Source of the DNA: Bryobacterales bacterium
Lineage (GTDB): Bacteria > Acidobacteriota > Terriglobia > Bryobacterales > Bryobacteraceae
Assembly: GCA_016721425.1 (NCBI GenBank)
Contig: JADKID010000017.1
Location: forward strand, 1-64,000
Direction of reading: 5' to 3'
Length of the DNA: 64,000 bases
Each line of letters opens with the position of its first letter. Position 1 is the stretch's first letter. Both the position numbers and the translations under genes were made by a program. Below the pieces are notes generated by a model. It saw only the letters and a list, made by a program, of their open reading frames with translations, was not told where the DNA came from and did no database searches. Shown here piece by piece: positions 51,832-59,927 of the stretch.

Positions 51832-52980
51832 ATGAAATTGCGGACCACGCCCGTTATCCTTGCGTTTATCGCCATGGGCTTCGCCGATGCCGTCGGCCCG
51901 TTTGTCAGCCTGGCCAAGAACGAATTCCAGCTCAGTAATACGGTGGCCAATCTGATCCCGTTTGTGGGGTTCAGCATGTTTGGGCTGCTCTCGGTGCCCA
52001 TGGGTATTTTCCAGGACAGGCGCGGAAAAAAGACCGTGTTGATGATCGGGCTGCTGGTCACGCTGTTCGGACTGTTGAACGCGAGTTTCGGGCTGCATTC
52101 GTTTGAGCGGTTTCTGCTGACCGTGCTGCTCTCCGGGTGTGGCGCGGCGATCCTGCAGGTGGCCGGCAACCCGATCATGCGGGATGTCTCGGAGCCGGGG
52201 AAGTACTCGCGAAATCTGTCGCTGGCGCAGTTTGCGAAGGCGATCGGGTCGCTCTCCGGACCGATGATTCCGGTGCTGGCATTGAAGTATTTCGGCGCGG
52301 ACTGGAAGGTGATCTTTCCGATCTACGCGGTGGCGCTGGCGATTACGGTTGTGGCGGTGGCGGGGTTGAAGGTGGACGAGAAGAAATCGGACCACGCGGC
52401 GGCGACGCTGGGGTCCTGCCTGGCGCTGCTGAAGAATCCTTATGTGTTGGCGATGGTGGGGGCGATCTTTTTCTACGTGGGGGCCGAGGTCAGTGTCAGC
52501 GCGAGTATCCCGCTCTATTTGAAAGAGCGGTTTGATATCGACATCAACAAGGTGGGGCTGCTGGGGACGGGGTTGTTCTTCACGGCGCTGACCATCGGGC
52601 GGTTTTCGGGTGGCGTGCTGATGAACTGGATGTCGCCGCGGAAGTTTTTCCTGGTGACGTGCGCGGTTTCGATTCTGGGTTTGCTGGGCCTGTTCCTGCC
52701 GGATCAGACACTGGCGATTGCCAGCTTCTTTGTGGTGGGTCTGGGGTTTGCGAACATCTTCCCACTGGTGTTCTCGCTGGCAGTGGAGACCATGCCGGAG
52801 CATACCAACGAGCTTTCGGGGTTGATGGTGACGGCGATTGTGGGGGCGGCGTTCGTGCCTCCGATCACAGGGTTTATGGCGGATAGGACGAGTGTGGAAT
52901 TGAGTTTTTTGGTTCCTTTGGCGGCCGTGCTGTATATCACTTGGACGGCGTTTTTGAACAGATCAGCGGTGAAGGGTTAA
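51832..52980 (+). CDS. FucP-like MFS sugar permease
   Basis: A 382-residue inner-membrane carrier with about twelve hydrophobic stretches. The N-terminus (TTPVILAFIAMGFADAVGPF) and GCGAAILQVAGNPIMRDVSE are characteristic of the FucP/glucose-galactose transporter group, sugar:H+ symporters. The ATG at 51832 is preferred over an upstream GTG at 51817 by homology. The ROK kinase begins 84 bases later and the GH2 enzyme follows that, which fits import of the monosaccharide released by GH2. Confidence 0.88.
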   Translation: MKLRTTPVILAFIAMGFADAVGPFVSLAKNEFQLSNTVANLIPFVGFSMFGLLSVPMGIFQDRRGKKTVLMIGLLVTLFGLLNASFGLHSFERFLLTVLLSGCGAAILQVAGNPIMRDVSEPGKYSRNLSLAQFAKAIGSLSGPMIPVLALKYFGADWKVIFPIYAVALAITVVAVAGLKVDEKKSDHAAATLGSCLALLKNPYVLAMVGAIFFYVGAEVSVSASIPLYLKERFDIDINKVGLLGTGLFFTALTIGRFSGGVLMNWMSPRKFFLVTCAVSILGLLGLFLPDQTLAIASFFVVGLGFANIFPLVFSLAVETMPEHTNELSGLMVTAIVGAAFVPPITGFMADRTSVELSFLVPLAAVLYITWTAFLNRSAVKG

Positions 52981-53063
52981 TTTGGCGGACTTGGCCGGAC
53001 GAGGGCGTCCGGCGCGGTCCTGGGGGACCGCCCCACCTTGGGGGTGATTCAGATGGAGCGACT

Positions 53064-54176
53064 ATGCAGGACTATTCGAACGATTCGCGGATTGTGATGA
53101 CGCTGGACGCCGGGGGGACCAACTTTGTCTTCTCCGCGCTGCAAGGGAACAAGGCCGTGGTGGAGAGCTTTGCTCTGCCATCCTATGCGACCGAACTGGA
53201 ACTGTCGCTGGCCACGATGATCGAGGGCTTCCGGCGGGTGCAGGCGGCGCTGCCGTCGGCTCCGGTGGCCATCAGCTTCGCCTTCCCTGCCCCGGCCGAT
53301 TACGGCAACGGGATTATCGTAGGGCCGCGCAATCTGCCGGCTTACCGCGACGTGGCTCTAGGGCCGATGCTGGAGGACGAGTTTGGGCTGCCGGTCTTTT
53401 TGAATAACGATGGCGACCTGTTTGCCTATGGCGAGCCGGCCGCGGGATTTCTGCCTTACGTGAACGGGCTGCTGGCGGAGAGCAGGAGTCCGAAGCGATT
53501 TCGCAATCTTTTGGGCTTCACGCTGGGTACTGGTTTTGGCGGTGGGATTGTGCGGGACGGCGAGTTGCTGACCGGCGACAACTCGGTGGCTGGGGAGGTG
53601 TGGCTGATCCGGCATAAGCTGGAGCGCGGCATCAACGCGGAAGAGGGCGCATCGATCCGGGCCGTACGGCGCGTGTATGCGGCCCTGACGGGGCTGACGC
53701 TGGATGAGACCCCGGAGCCTCGGGTGCTCTTCGAGATCGCGGAGGGGCGCGCTGAGGGCCAGCAGGCGGCCGCTGTGGAGGCGTTCCGGCGGCTGGGCGA
53801 AGTGGCTGGTGATGCCATCGCGGAAGCATGCACTTTGATCGACGGGCTGGTGGTGATTGGCGGCGGGATCGCCGGGGCGCAGAGCCAGTTTCTGCCGGCG
53901 ATTGTGCATGAGATGAACGGGAGCTACACGGCGCCCAACGGGGAGCTGTTCCGGCGGCTGATCCCGCAGGCGTTCAACCTGGAGGATCCGGCGCAGTTGG
54001 CGCATTTCCTGCGCGGGGAGACAAAGGAGCTGCGGGTGCCGGGCAGCGGGCGGACGGTACGGTTTGACGGCTTGCAGCGGACGGGCGTGGGCATCTCCAA
54101 GTTGGGAACCAGCGAGGCGACGGCGATTGGCGCGTATGCCTTTGCGCTGACCCGTTTGAGCAAAGGGACGGTTTAG
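53064..54176 (+). CDS. ROK-family sugar kinase
   Basis: A 370-residue ROK kinase. The start ATG at 53064 has GGAG six bases upstream. The phosphate-binding motif is TLDAGGTNFVFSAL, the sugar-binding region ISFAFPAPADY/GPRNLPAYRD and VFLNNDGDL, and the second ATP loop GFTLGTGFGGGIV. The Zn-binding CxCGxxGC motif of many ROK repressors is absent, and there is no HTH domain, so it is an enzyme not a regulator. Sandwiched between a sugar permease and a GH2 enzyme, it probably phosphorylates the monosaccharide. ATG of the next gene begins one base after its stop. Confidence 0.85.
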   Translation: MQDYSNDSRIVMTLDAGGTNFVFSALQGNKAVVESFALPSYATELELSLATMIEGFRRVQAALPSAPVAISFAFPAPADYGNGIIVGPRNLPAYRDVALGPMLEDEFGLPVFLNNDGDLFAYGEPAAGFLPYVNGLLAESRSPKRFRNLLGFTLGTGFGGGIVRDGELLTGDNSVAGEVWLIRHKLERGINAEEGASIRAVRRVYAALTGLTLDETPEPRVLFEIAEGRAEGQQAAAVEAFRRLGEVAGDAIAEACTLIDGLVVIGGGIAGAQSQFLPAIVHEMNGSYTAPNGELFRRLIPQAFNLEDPAQLAHFLRGETKELRVPGSGRTVRFDGLQRTGVGISKLGTSEATAIGAYAFALTRLSKGTV

Positions 54177-57100
54177 ATGAAACGGATACTGCTGAGTGCT
54201 CTACTGACGGCGGCGACCATGGCGGCACAGCCTTACACACGCGGCATCGGAGTCTATCCGGGCGATCCGAAGGACGACGTATCGCCGGTGATGCGGATTG
54301 ATGCCACGACGTACCGCAACCTGGCGCTGCGGCGTCCGGCTTGGCATTCCAGCAGTTACGACTACAACCTGACGGCGCAACTGGTGACCGACGGGATCAA
54401 GCACGCGCGGGTGCCGCGGTGGGTGGTAACGAGCACCAGCGAGCACGGCATTCTGAAGAAGCACGAGCGGGAGTGGCTGTTCGACAACAACTGGATCTCG
54501 ACGGTGGATCTAAAGGGCGGGCAGGGCTGGATCCAGATGGAGTTGGGCGGGGGCGATGGCGCGCCGGAGGCGGATAGTCTGGCGATTGACGCGCGGCCGC
54601 GGATGACGGCGCAGGGCGCGGCAGGGTGGACCTGCATCGTCAGCGGTTCCGAGGATGGCCAGAGATGGGAGGAGATCGGGCGGGCGGTGTCTACCGAGCG
54701 GCCAAAACGCGAGTTTCGGGTCTCCATTCCGTTTGGCGGGGTGAAGCACAGCCGGTTCTACCGGGTGAGCTTCGATGCGGCCTCCGTCACGCTGTGGCAG
54801 GTGGGCGAGTTGACGCTGCAACGCAATGGCAAGCGGCTGGAGGCGGCTGGTCCCTTTGACTTCACCAGCGCATGGATGAGCGCGGGCACTGGTGAGGAGT
54901 GGGTCATGGTGGATCTCGGCGCGGAATGTACATTTGACCGTATCGCACTGGAGTGGATTCGCGGTGCCGCCGAGGGCACCTTGGAAGCCTCCAATGATGC
55001 GAAGGCGTGGCGGACCATCGCACCGATCGCCAACAGCGTACACCTGGACCCACCGGACCGCGCGCGCTACGTCCGCCTGCACCTCCAGCGCGCTTTTCTT
55101 GCGCCCGGTTACGTGCTCTCTGAACTAGAAGTCTTTGGACGCGGCGGGCCAGTCCCGGAGGCACGCACCCGGACCGGAACTTGGAGAGTGCAACGCAGCT
55201 CGCAGGTCACAGCCGGCGGGGAGGCCCTTTCCCTCCCAGGGTTCAACGACAAGGACTGGGTGCCCGCTACCGTTCCTGGCACCACTCTCACCAGCTACTA
55301 CAACGCCGGTGCGTTGCCCGACCCTAACTTCGGTGACAACCAGCTCATGATTTCGGACTCGTTTTTCTATTCCGACTTCTGGTACCGGGCTGAGATCCAG
55401 TCAGCCGCCATCGCGGCCGGGCGGCACGTCTGGCTGAACTTCGACGGCATCAACTGGAAGGCCGATGTGTATCTGAACGGCGAGAAGCTGGGCCGGATCG
55501 AGGGCGGTTTTCTACGCGGAAAATTCGACGTGACGGGGCGGCTGAAGCCGGGTCCGAACGCGCTGGCGGTGCTGGTGGAGAAGAATGCCACGCCGGGCAA
55601 CGTGAAGGAGAAGACATTCCAGGAGCCGGACAAGAACGGCGGGTCCTTGGGCGCGGACAACCCGACGTATCACGCGTCCATCGGGTGGGATTGGATCCCG
55701 ACGATTCGCGGGCGCAACACCGGAATCTGGAACGACGTGCGGTTCACGGAGACGGGCGCGGTTTCGATTGAGAATCCGCGCGTCACCACGGCGCTGCCGT
55801 TGCCCGATACGTCGCGGGCCGAGATCGGGATTGAGGTGACGCTGCGCAATCACGAGGCCACCGCCGTGAGCGGGAAGCTGCGCGGGCGGTTTGGCGAACT
55901 GCCGTTTGAGCAGGCGGTGACGGTGGACGGCGCGGCCACGAAGACGGTGAAAGTGGATCTGCGGATGCTGAAGCCGAGGCTGTGGTGGCCGGCGGGGTAC
56001 GGCGACGCGCATCTGTATGCGGTTGAGCTGCACTTCGAAACAGGCGCGAAGGCGGTATCGGATGCCACAACGTTCCAGGCGGGCGTGCGCCAGTTTGCCT
56101 TCAGTGAAGAGGGCGCGGCGCTGCGGATGTGGATCAACGGCCGTCGGTTTATCCCGCGCGGGGGCAACTGGGGCTTTGGCGAATCGATGCTGCGGTACCG
56201 CGGGCGGGAGTACGATGCGGCGGTGCGCTACCACCGCGACATGAACTTCACGATGATCCGCAACTGGGTGGGAATGATCGGGGAGGATGAGTTCTACGAG
56301 GCGTGCGACCGGCACGGCATCGTGGTGTGGCAGGATTTCTGGCTGGCCAATCCGGTGGACGGGCCGAACCCGGATGACAATGCAATGTTCCTGGCGAACG
56401 CGCGGGACACGGTGCTGCGGATCCGGAATCATCCCTCGGTGGGGCTGTATTGCGGGCGGAACGAGGGCTATCCGCCGAAGCCTCTGGACGACGGGATCCG
56501 GGCGCTGCTGGCCGAGCTGCATCCGGGGCTGCATTACATTTCGAGCTCGGCGGACGATGTGGTGAGCGGGCACGGCCCGTATCGCGCCCAGCCGCTGAAG
56601 CTCTACTTTGAGCAGCGGGCAACGCCTAAATTTCATAGCGAGATGGGCATGCCGAACATTGTGACGATGGACAGCCTGCGGGCGATGATGCCGGAGAGCG
56701 CGATGTGGCCGCAGGGCGCGCAGTGGGGGCTGCACGATTTCTGCCTGAATGGCGCGCAGGGCGGCGCCTCGTTCATCGACAGCATCAACAAAAGCTATGG
56801 CGGGGCGAAGACGGTGGAGGAGTGGGTGACGCTGGCGCAGTTCGTCAACTACGAGGGCTACCGGGCGATGTTTGAGGCGCAGAGCAAGAACCGCATGGGC
56901 CTGCTGATCTGGATGAGCCACCCAACGTGGCCGTCGTTTGTCTGGCAGACGTATGACTACTATCTGGAGCCGACGGCGGCGTATTTCGGCGCGCGAAAGG
57001 CGTCGGAGCCGCTGCATATTCAGTGGAATCCGGTTTCGGAAGCGGTGGAGGTGGTGAACTACAACGGGGGCAATGCCAGCGGGTTGACGGCGACGGTGGA

Positions 57101-57608
57101 GGTGATCGACATGTCTGGCGTGCGACGGTGGACCAAAGCGGCCGCGCTGGATAGCGCAGAGGATAGTGTGCAGGCGCCGATCCGGATGGAGTATCCGGCG
57201 GATCTGACGCCAGTGCATTTTCTGAGGCTGAAGCTGACGCGCGGGGCGGCGGTGATCTCGGAAAACTTCTACTGGCGCGGCACGGAACAGTATAACTACC
57301 GGGCGCTGCGGGATCTGCCAAGCGTGGCGCTGCAGGCGGTGACGAAAGCGGAGCGGAAGGGGGCGACCTGGACGCTGACCACTGAGTTGACGAACCCGGC
57401 CAGGACGCCGGCGCTGATGGTGCGGCTGAAGGCGGTGCGGGCGCAGACGGGGGACCGGATTCTGCCGGTGCTGTATGGGGACAATTATATTGCGCTGATG
57501 CCGGGCGAGAAGCGGACGATCCGGACGGAAGTGCAGCAGGCGGATACGCGCGGAGAGCAGCCTCGGATCGTGGTGGAGGGATTCAACGTAACAGGAGGGG
57601 GCCGCTAA
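54177..57608 (+). CDS. Large exported GH2 enzyme (exo-glucosaminidase/mannosidase-like) with discoidin-type modules
   Basis: A 1143-residue secreted enzyme with a signal peptide (MKRILLSALLTAATMAAQ). The N-terminal ~330 residues look like F5/8 type C carbohydrate-binding folds (NLALRRPAWHSSSYDYNLTA, FYRVSFDAASVTLWQVGELT, YVRLHLQRAFLAPGYVLSEL). The GH2 sugar-binding and sandwich domains follow (FWYRAEIQSAAIAAGRHVWL, NFDGINWKADVYLNGEKLG). Catalytic residues fit GH2: acid/base Glu763 in CGRNEGYPP and nucleophile Glu822 in KFHSEMGMP. The pattern is closest to exo-beta-glucosaminidase/mannosidase-like GH2. It begins at the base after the ROK kinase stop. Specificity is inferred. Confidence 0.85.
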   Translation: MKRILLSALLTAATMAAQPYTRGIGVYPGDPKDDVSPVMRIDATTYRNLALRRPAWHSSSYDYNLTAQLVTDGIKHARVPRWVVTSTSEHGILKKHEREWLFDNNWISTVDLKGGQGWIQMELGGGDGAPEADSLAIDARPRMTAQGAAGWTCIVSGSEDGQRWEEIGRAVSTERPKREFRVSIPFGGVKHSRFYRVSFDAASVTLWQVGELTLQRNGKRLEAAGPFDFTSAWMSAGTGEEWVMVDLGAECTFDRIALEWIRGAAEGTLEASNDAKAWRTIAPIANSVHLDPPDRARYVRLHLQRAFLAPGYVLSELEVFGRGGPVPEARTRTGTWRVQRSSQVTAGGEALSLPGFNDKDWVPATVPGTTLTSYYNAGALPDPNFGDNQLMISDSFFYSDFWYRAEIQSAAIAAGRHVWLNFDGINWKADVYLNGEKLGRIEGGFLRGKFDVTGRLKPGPNALAVLVEKNATPGNVKEKTFQEPDKNGGSLGADNPTYHASIGWDWIPTIRGRNTGIWNDVRFTETGAVSIENPRVTTALPLPDTSRAEIGIEVTLRNHEATAVSGKLRGRFGELPFEQAVTVDGAATKTVKVDLRMLKPRLWWPAGYGDAHLYAVELHFETGAKAVSDATTFQAGVRQFAFSEEGAALRMWINGRRFIPRGGNWGFGESMLRYRGREYDAAVRYHRDMNFTMIRNWVGMIGEDEFYEACDRHGIVVWQDFWLANPVDGPNPDDNAMFLANARDTVLRIRNHPSVGLYCGRNEGYPPKPLDDGIRALLAELHPGLHYISSSADDVVSGHGPYRAQPLKLYFEQRATPKFHSEMGMPNIVTMDSLRAMMPESAMWPQGAQWGLHDFCLNGAQGGASFIDSINKSYGGAKTVEEWVTLAQFVNYEGYRAMFEAQSKNRMGLLIWMSHPTWPSFVWQTYDYYLEPTAAYFGARKASEPLHIQWNPVSEAVEVVNYNGGNASGLTATVEVIDMSGVRRWTKAAALDSAEDSVQAPIRMEYPADLTPVHFLRLKLTRGAAVISENFYWRGTEQYNYRALRDLPSVALQAVTKAERKGATWTLTTELTNPARTPALMVRLKAVRAQTGDRILPVLYGDNYIALMPGEKRTIRTEVQQADTRGEQPRIVVEGFNVTGGGR

Positions 57609-57616
57609 AAGGAGAA

Positions 57617-57647
57617 GAGGCCGTGTGGCTGGGTGCCGCACGGCCTC
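57617..57647 (+). terminator. Hairpin after the GH2 gene, probable terminator
   Basis: GAGGCCGTG (57617-57625) and CACGGCCTC (57639-57647) form a 9-bp stem with a 13-base loop, eight bases after the GH2 stop. It is followed by GTTC, a poor T-run, so termination may be partial. A second hairpin follows at 57661-57682. Confidence 0.6.
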
Positions 57648-57660
57648 GTTCAGAGGGGCT

Positions 57661-57682
57661 GTAAGGTGCTGGGACACCTTAC
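57661..57682. other. Second inverted repeat downstream of GH2
   Basis: GTAAGGTG (57661-57668) pairs with CACCTTAC (57675-57682) around a six-base loop. Together with the stem 14 bases upstream it makes a double-hairpin. The rest of the ~170 bases to the next gene has no recognised gene; a palindromic GCCGG/CCGGC element is present near 57800. Confidence 0.55.
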
Positions 57683-57866
57683 GGGGATGCAATTAAGTCA
57701 ATGAAGACTTATGTGTTGAACCCATTATGCTTTTCGGGCCCCAATGTCGTCAACAGAAAAGACGGCGACTGGACAAATTTTAATGTTTTGGGTGTGCCGG
57801 CCGGACCGGCATGGGTAGACACTAAGGTTTAGGACGGAGCTATCCGATAGTCCAATTGGAGGATCT

Positions 57867-59003
57867 ATGCCGATCCAGACTGACTTCCTTCCGGCCGAGC
57901 GGTTGCCGCGGGCGCAGATCCTGGGCCAGGCGCGGCAGGTGGGTGACAGTCCTGCGCTGGTAGCTCTGCTGGACACGGCGCCGGGCATGGTGGCGCTGCT
58001 GAATCTGGAACGGCAGATCATCTTTTGCAATGAAGCTTGCGCCAAGGCGGGCGGCCTGGCAGAGAAAGCGGACGCGCTGGGGATGAGGCCGGGCGAACTG
58101 CTGCACTGTGTCCATGCCACCGATTTGCCGGGTGGATGCGGAACAAGCGACGCGTGCCGGTACTGTGGCCTGATGCAAGCACTGATCGGGGGGCAGCAGG
58201 GAAAAGCGAGTACGGGCGAGTGCCTGTTGCAGTGCCGGAACCATGACGGGGAGATCTCGGCGGAGTACGCGGTGGAAGTGCGGCCGATGCCGGAGTTGGG
58301 CGCGGGCTGGCAGTGCTATTCGCTGACGGACATCAGCGGCGAGAAGCGGCGGGAGGCGTTGGAGCGGACATTTTTCCACGACATTCTCAACCGGGCGGGA
58401 GCGGTGCAGAGTGTCTCCAGCATGTTGGCCGAGGAGGACATGACGGCCGAGGAGCGGAGCGATTTTGTAGGGATGCTGGCGGTATCAGCGCGGGCGCTGG
58501 TGGACGAGATCCGCAGCCAGCGGACATTGTTGGCGGCGGAGAATGGCGAACTGGCTGTGGAGATCACGGAGTGTGATTCGGTGGAGGCGCTGAAGGGCGC
58601 GGCCGACACATGCCAGGCGTTTGGGCTGGCGGAGAACAAGCAGGTGATTCTGCTGCCCGGCGCGCAATCGATCCGTTTCTCCACGGACGCCGCGTTGCTG
58701 GGCCGCATTTTGATCAATCTGTTGAAGAACGCGCTGGAGGCGTCTGGCGCGGGTATGGCGGTGACGGCCACGTGCGCGATGCCGGAGCCGGGCCGGGTGC
58801 GTTTCTCGGTGCACAATGAAACGGTGATGCCGGACCATGTGCGGGCGCATGTCTTCCAGCGCTCCTTCAGCACGAAGGGGACCGGGCGGGGGCTGGGTAC
58901 CTATAGCATCAAGCTGATGGCGGAGAGCTATCTGGGCGGGCAGGCGTGGTTTGGCTCCGCGGCGGGCGAGGGCACGACGTTCCACGTCGAATTCGCCATT
59001 TGA
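57867..59003 (+). CDS. PAS-domain histidine kinase with cysteine cluster
   Basis: A 378-residue soluble kinase. The PAS domain (about 28-150) carries a cysteine pattern: IIFCNEACAKAGG, then ELLHCVHATDLPGGCGTSDA and CRYCGLMQAL. The H-box is unusual, TFFHDILNRAGAV, similar to the HisKA variant in redox-associated kinases. HATPase motifs are present (GRILINLLKNALEASGAG, FQRSFSTKGTGRGLGTYSI, GEGTTFHVEF). There is no membrane segment. GGAGG upstream supports the start. No response-regulator gene is adjacent. The cysteines could bind haem, an Fe-S cluster or respond to redox, but which is unknown. Confidence 0.8.
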   Translation: MPIQTDFLPAERLPRAQILGQARQVGDSPALVALLDTAPGMVALLNLERQIIFCNEACAKAGGLAEKADALGMRPGELLHCVHATDLPGGCGTSDACRYCGLMQALIGGQQGKASTGECLLQCRNHDGEISAEYAVEVRPMPELGAGWQCYSLTDISGEKRREALERTFFHDILNRAGAVQSVSSMLAEEDMTAEERSDFVGMLAVSARALVDEIRSQRTLLAAENGELAVEITECDSVEALKGAADTCQAFGLAENKQVILLPGAQSIRFSTDAALLGRILINLLKNALEASGAGMAVTATCAMPEPGRVRFSVHNETVMPDHVRAHVFQRSFSTKGTGRGLGTYSIKLMAESYLGGQAWFGSAAGEGTTFHVEFAI

Positions 59004-59159
59004 ACCTCACGATTTTCTGAACTGGTTTCGCGGCGCACTCGTATTTCGTTACAGTGGCAAACGGAGACGGTATGCCGGCATGGCGGCGCGTGATACACTC
59101 GCCCTTGCCGGGCTTGTTTCCAGGCCCTATCGCGATGTTCGTTAATCGGAGTCTACACC

Positions 59160-59924
59160 GTGATTCTCGGCAAGTTCTGGAGCGCGATCCGCGCTCAAAT
59201 CAACAAGATCGCCAATGTGTTCTGGGAGGCAGATCCCATTGCGCAGATGCAGTATGAGCATGATCAGGCGCTCGAGCAGCTGAAGGAAGGGCGCCAGGGC
59301 CTGGAGATGTACCGGGGCCTGGTGGAGCGGCTGACGCGGCAGGTGGCCAGCAGCAAGGACCACGTGAAAAAGCTGGAGGCCGAGACAAAGGCCTACCTGA
59401 AGATTGGCAACCGCGAGACGGCGGCCAAGTTTGCTCTGGAGTTGCAGAAGGCGAAGGGCGAACTGGCGGGCCATGAGGAGCAACTGCGGCTGCACGAGAC
59501 GGCGTACGAGAACAATCTGAAGAAGATCAAGCACGCCGCGGGCAAGCTGGCGGAGGTGCGCCAGAACATCCAGAAGTATGACGCGGAGCTGAAGATGAGC
59601 TCGGCGGAGGCGGAGATCGCGGCGCTCTCAGAGTCATTCAACCTGAGCGTGACCACAGATTTCGGGCAGATTGAGCGCGTGGTGCAGGAGCGGATCGATC
59701 GCAACCGGGGCAAGGCGCGGGTGGCGGCCGATCTTTCGCACGAGGGGCTGGCGAGCATCGAGGCTGAGGAGCAGATGGAGAAGTCGCTGGCCGAGGACGC
59801 CCTGTCGCAATTCGAAGCGGAGCTTGGATTGCGATCACCGGAAACCACGAAACTACCGGATTCGACGAAGGACCTTGGACCCGCGGTGAGCGCGCCCAAG
59901 GAGACGACAGAGGAAAAGCTGTAA
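59160..59924 (+). CDS. PspA/IM30-like coiled-coil protein
   Basis: A 254-residue protein starting GTG with GGAG about eight bases before. The N-terminal amphipathic stretch (ILGKFWSAIRAQINKIANVF, WEADPIAQMQYEHDQALEQL) and the long helices (EMYRGLVERLTRQVASSKDH, VKKLEAETKAYLKIGNRETA, AAKFALELQKAKGELAGHEE) fit the ESCRT-III-like PspA family, which coats damaged or curved membranes. A variable acidic tail ends it. It begins the operon that encodes an ABC transporter with a substrate-binding/OmpA fusion, separated by three bases. Confidence 0.8.
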   Translation: MILGKFWSAIRAQINKIANVFWEADPIAQMQYEHDQALEQLKEGRQGLEMYRGLVERLTRQVASSKDHVKKLEAETKAYLKIGNRETAAKFALELQKAKGELAGHEEQLRLHETAYENNLKKIKHAAGKLAEVRQNIQKYDAELKMSSAEAEIAALSESFNLSVTTDFGQIERVVQERIDRNRGKARVAADLSHEGLASIEAEEQMEKSLAEDALSQFEAELGLRSPETTKLPDSTKDLGPAVSAPKETTEEKL

Positions 59925-59927
59925 TAT

